In this document: positions 17,301 through 18,926 of the stretch, piece after piece
How the letters are laid out: the number at the start of each line of letters is the position of its first letter
How positions within the stretch are numbered: position 1 is the first letter of the stretch
Assembly (NCBI GenBank): GCA_947302185.1
Contig: CAMYVI010000015.1
Span: 1-18,926, forward strand
Length of the DNA: 18,926 nt
Origin: an uncultured Lachnospiraceae bacterium
GTDB taxonomy: Bacteria > Bacillota_A > Clostridia > Lachnospirales > Lachnospiraceae
Direction: 5' to 3'
Notes under the pieces: model-generated
Told to the model about the DNA's origin: nothing
What the model saw: only the letters and a program-made list of their open reading frames with translations
Database searches by the model: none
Made by a program: the position numbers and the translations under genes

Positions 17301-18926
17301 AACATAGTTAGCCGCACTTCCCTCTGCTCTTTCTTCAATCTTATAATGATAGTAAAGAACAGTACCGTTTTCGGAAACCTTGATTTTCGGTATTCCTGTC
17401 AGCCTGCCGTCAACAATACTTACACCTTCAGGCAGAGTATGCTCTGTCGACAGATCCCAGTTTTCGCCGTTCTTAGTTGCCGTGAAAGCTATCGGATCAT
17501 TATTTGGAGTATTCGGGTAGTATTCCTCGCTATATACATTCTTACCCTCTTTATCAAGAGCGGCAACCTGAACGATATTTACCGTCACCGGATCAGTCTT
17601 ATCAGCTACATCCTCAAGCTTATCATTCTGCCATATCTTTTTTACGCCTACAGAAGTTGTACCGGGCTTATTGGAAATGTAGCTGTCCTCAACTTCTTTA
17701 AACGGGATGATCTCCGTCCCCGCAGGTAATGCGGGCGCTGTACTGGTTTCCCCGACAAAGTAGAAGTAGTAAACATCCTCGGATTTCTTAAAGCCGTCAG
17801 GTGCTGTTTCCTCCTTTAACGCATAAAGTGTGTCATATGCTATGCCGTTACTGCCGGGTTTTATGGAGAATGCGCCTCGTCCGTTTGTCACATAATTATC
17901 GCCGACCTTGGTATCGGTAGCCTGATTTCCTTCAACTGTATAGACAGCAAATTCAGCACCCTTCAGTCGGATATCTACTTTCCCTTCTATACCCTGATCT
18001 GCATACTTATGAATCTTATACTCCGAGTGCTTCTCATACTTGTTAGAAACTGCCATCGAATGAAGTGTTTCATTCTCGATATCATCATTTGTGATGTTGA
18101 CTGTGACAAACCCTATTTCTTCCTCAGAGTCAAAACCCACACTATCCTGTGAAAGCTGTACACTATAGATCTGTTCCACGCAGGTATCATCACCGTCAAT
18201 TCTTTCGATGACTTTATACTTTCCTGCCGGAAGATCACTCAGTTTTATTTTCGGAATCCCGTGTTCGTCAGCAGTAAACTGGTCGAATCCCACTGTCTTG
18301 ATAAGTTTATATGTTGTCTGATCATCCTGCAGAGCATAAATCTCGAAGCTGATTGCCGATCTTTGATCTTCATTGAGTTCTGCATAATTCTTGATATCCC
18401 CGTCCTGATCAAAGTTCTTGGTAATTTCCAACTCACCCTTTTTGGGCCAGTCTTTTACGGTCAAAACGTCACCGTTATAGAACGTCCACGGGTTTATAAT
18501 GGCACCGCTTCCATCCGGAGCTGCGATCGAATCGCGAGTATAGTTCGTAAATCCCTTTGCTGAAATCGTAAAGCTGTATTTTGTCGTATCAATTGCATAC
18601 CCTTCGGGAGCTTTAACCTCAAGCAGGTAATATCTCTGTTCCGGCCTCAGGTTCCAACCGTCTTTATCCCAGGTACCCTCTATTCTGATGGTGCCGTTTG
18701 TATTGACATTGCCGGGATCATTTGGATCGCCCGGGGTTCCCGGTTCAGCTTTGATAATCTTGTCCTTGCCGTCCTTATCCTTCAGCGGCGTTCCGCTTAT
18801 GATATTGCCGTCTTCGTCCTCCTCATCTACAACGAACAGCTTGAACTCTGCTCCCTCAAGCATCTTGCTGTTTACATATCCGTCGGCTTTATACAGATTG
18901 ACACCGTACTGAGTAGCCAGACCTAC
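14313..18926 (-). CDS. LPXTG-anchored SpaA/Cna_B surface protein, 5' end beyond window
   Basis: The frame enters at the right edge and ends at TGA 14313-14315, giving 1,537 residues of C-terminal portion. The Met at 18861-18863 is not the start: 21 in-frame codons before it encode the first strand and Lys of a SpaA domain that the Met would cut in half. Domains by residue from the edge: SpaA-like 1-160, 165-300 and 303-421; Cna_B-like 424-564, 570-813 and 814-1087, the last two with large insertions; an FctA/DUF7601-like or Cna_B-like module 1088-1203; an FctA-like module 1204-1350; a last Cna_B-like domain 1352-1494; LPHTG at 1499-1503; hydrophobic helix about 1512-1527; basic tail KRRENRHSA. 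This is a sortase substrate attached to peptidoglycan after cleavage between Thr and Gly. It could be an adhesin or a pilin-like backbone; no sortase gene lies in the window. It is the upstream neighbour of the giant gene, in the same direction. Confidence 0.95.
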   Translation of the reverse strand, partial: VGLATQYGVNLYKADGYVNSKMLEGAEFKLFVVDEEDEDGNIISGTPLKDKDGKDKIIKAEPGTPGDPNDPGNVNTNGTIRIEGTWDKDGWNLRPEQRYYLLEVKAPEGYAIDTTKYSFTISAKGFTNYTRDSIAAPDGSGAIINPWTFYNGDVLTVKDWPKKGELEITKNFDQDGDIKNYAELNEDQRSAISFEIYALQDDQTTYKLIKTVGFDQFTADEHGIPKIKLSDLPAGKYKVIERIDGDDTCVEQIYSVQLSQDSVGFDSEEEIGFVTVNITNDDIENETLHSMAVSNKYEKHSEYKIHKYADQGIEGKVDIRLKGAEFAVYTVEGNQATDTKVGDNYVTNGRGAFSIKPGSNGIAYDTLYALKEETAPDGFKKSEDVYYFYFVGETSTAPALPAGTEIIPFKEVEDSYISNKPGTTSVGVKKIWQNDKLEDVADKTDPVTVNIVQVAALDKEGKNVYSEEYYPNTPNNDPIAFTATKNGENWDLSTEHTLPEGVSIVDGRLTGIPKIKVSENGTVLYYHYKIEERAEGSAANYVPTYKEDTAPDGGTTVTITNRPNTVQSLIKLKAEKKWFDASWNDITDSMGVENNVIVDVYRKEGIVRDGIIREKNGDVKSAGDLFPIFARIDSSTQSPITLSTAYVIALPGDTIQIRLTPQNKTGIAPPDFEVMAGYLKPDGNPEGNPTPVNDKVVDPDTGTVICTYTAVPGNNYFRIKINQNKYGNTTAEVINLSAQGRTQILTQDDANSVGGEQLEELELTKPTWKAESKEYSGGSGTNAYSYYIVERNGKNYDAEYYVSGDTVVVRNTDTRLRVNKKWFRPDGETEMEQPDGEIVYSLYQVANGREWKERQFTGDGPYLVDISEFEMGQASNKGQNLPEVTFSGNKEGIRLGSKVRITITYDRPNQGNMEIKPTSWAPAFNVTGGNVIIGERQYTYDGNNQRTSQYRVIDIEEVSSSIKLKGYMELEGGHVDINVEVLGEYDQLTAPESEWKSTRVGQVTMSYDEASIEFDSAFAESNIKVKPDKGHWTSIISSLPDTGPNGESYTYYVEEDSVSLDSFVLDSIENNNSENGSVIAIKNKAKPAKVRVTKAFEGVENLPETFNITNSVNDTVFTVGNKTGGTGKANDPYYWEIDNLVIGQTVDFYEHNFGIENMEMTVTDLDGNEVTSPYKVTVTAVDIDSFDASNRVGVTGFNNEYGKLPGALKFKKVVQVNRGSPGDNSSLVNGEYTFTVTGPDNKTDVNKTVIIKVAEGEAKQYKIVGEDNDFKNLPEDKYVVIPELEEGDYTITETGKNELTLTDITRGDSETSQGASPVNLPESKVTVHVSAGQSEPEDASAAAAVFTNNREFTDFEFSKEWRKQNDPTQVDPTWADGVAITVKLHRKIGESGTSEEIGTYVITKTQNGFTITKGTDDPELVNTAGTYTFKVSNLLKNGTIGNVSGDYIYFVTEPTKVDNYKEATYSNPPATPSGEWITSDSGALNGGKIVNTPEDAFELPHTGGIGTHPYRTAGIIMVVTALLGVFCMKRRENRHSA
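14316..14432 (-). other. LPHTG cell-wall sorting signal
   Basis: The last 39 residues consist of LPHTG (14418-14432), a short spacer GIGTHPYR, a hydrophobic stretch TAGIIMVVTALLGVF and the basic tail KRRENRHSA before the stop. This is the full three-part sortase signal of Gram-positive wall-anchored proteins. The His at the X position is allowed in LPXTG motifs. Confidence 0.93.
17664..18926 (-). other. Three SpaA-like domains of the upstream surface protein
   Basis: In residues counted from the window edge: domain 1 (1-160) has Lys13 in NLYKADG, GAEFKLF and LLEVKAPEGY; domain 2 (165-300) has EITKNF, ISFEIYAL, AGKYKVIER and VSNKY; domain 3 (303-421) has YKIHKY, GAEFAVY, YALKEETAPDGF and YISNKPG. 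Each has the Lys, Glu and Asn expected for an isopeptide-bonded SpaA fold. Domain 1 carries an extra acidic and Pro/Gly-rich loop (about 34-75). Confidence 0.8.

Noticed and set aside
18861..18863. ATG as the start of the upstream surface protein
   Set aside because: The frame continues upstream to the edge, and the preceding 21 codons encode the Lys-bearing first strand of the same SpaA domain; there is no signal peptide after this Met.

Overview
The window is almost entirely two very large minus-strand genes for modular cell-surface proteins, with a 373-bp regulatory gap between them. The likely host is a Gram-positive anaerobe of the Firmicutes, most plausibly a gut or rumen Clostridia/Lachnospiraceae-type organism. 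This rests on an LPXTG-type sorting signal, a G-rich Shine-Dalgarno sequence, a consensus-like sigma-A promoter, a moderate G+C content judged by eye, and an N-terminal segment ending in LVLPAITL followed by paired C-H-H-C motifs, a layout I associate with giant Lachnospiraceae surface proteins. The genus cannot be told.

Right part (14313-18926, minus): the C-terminal 1,537 residues of an adhesin or pilin-like protein whose start lies beyond the right edge. It has three SpaA-like domains, then Cna_B-like and related domains, two of them with large beta-rich insertions, then an LPHTG sorting signal, a membrane helix and a basic tail. Middle (13940-14312): a stem-loop just after the stop codon, a strong intrinsic terminator, a sigma-A-type promoter, an inverted repeat just downstream of it, and a ribosome-binding site. 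Left part (1-13939, minus): an uninterrupted frame of at least 4,646 codons that runs off the left edge, so its C-terminus and anchor are not seen.

The giant protein reads, from its N-terminus: signal/membrane segment; two CX4HXHX3C motifs; a CHAP-like domain that appears to have lost its catalytic Cys and His; an acidic Ala/Asp/Lys-rich linker with five PADES repeats; several stalk/adhesion modules; a proline hinge; eight DUF11-like domains, five of them clear repeats of one another; a SpaA-like domain; and a run of nine Cna_B-type domains (the ninth cut by the edge) interrupted by one FctA/DUF7601-like module. Most stalk domains keep the Lys, Asp/Glu and Asn positions expected for intramolecular isopeptide bonds, and cysteine is very rare. 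I infer a long, rigid, protease-resistant fibre.

The two proteins share domain types in similar order and lie head to tail, but the terminator and promoter between them suggest separate transcription. No RNA genes, mobile elements, CRISPR arrays or convincing plus-strand genes were seen. All functional statements come from reading the sequence; no database search was run.
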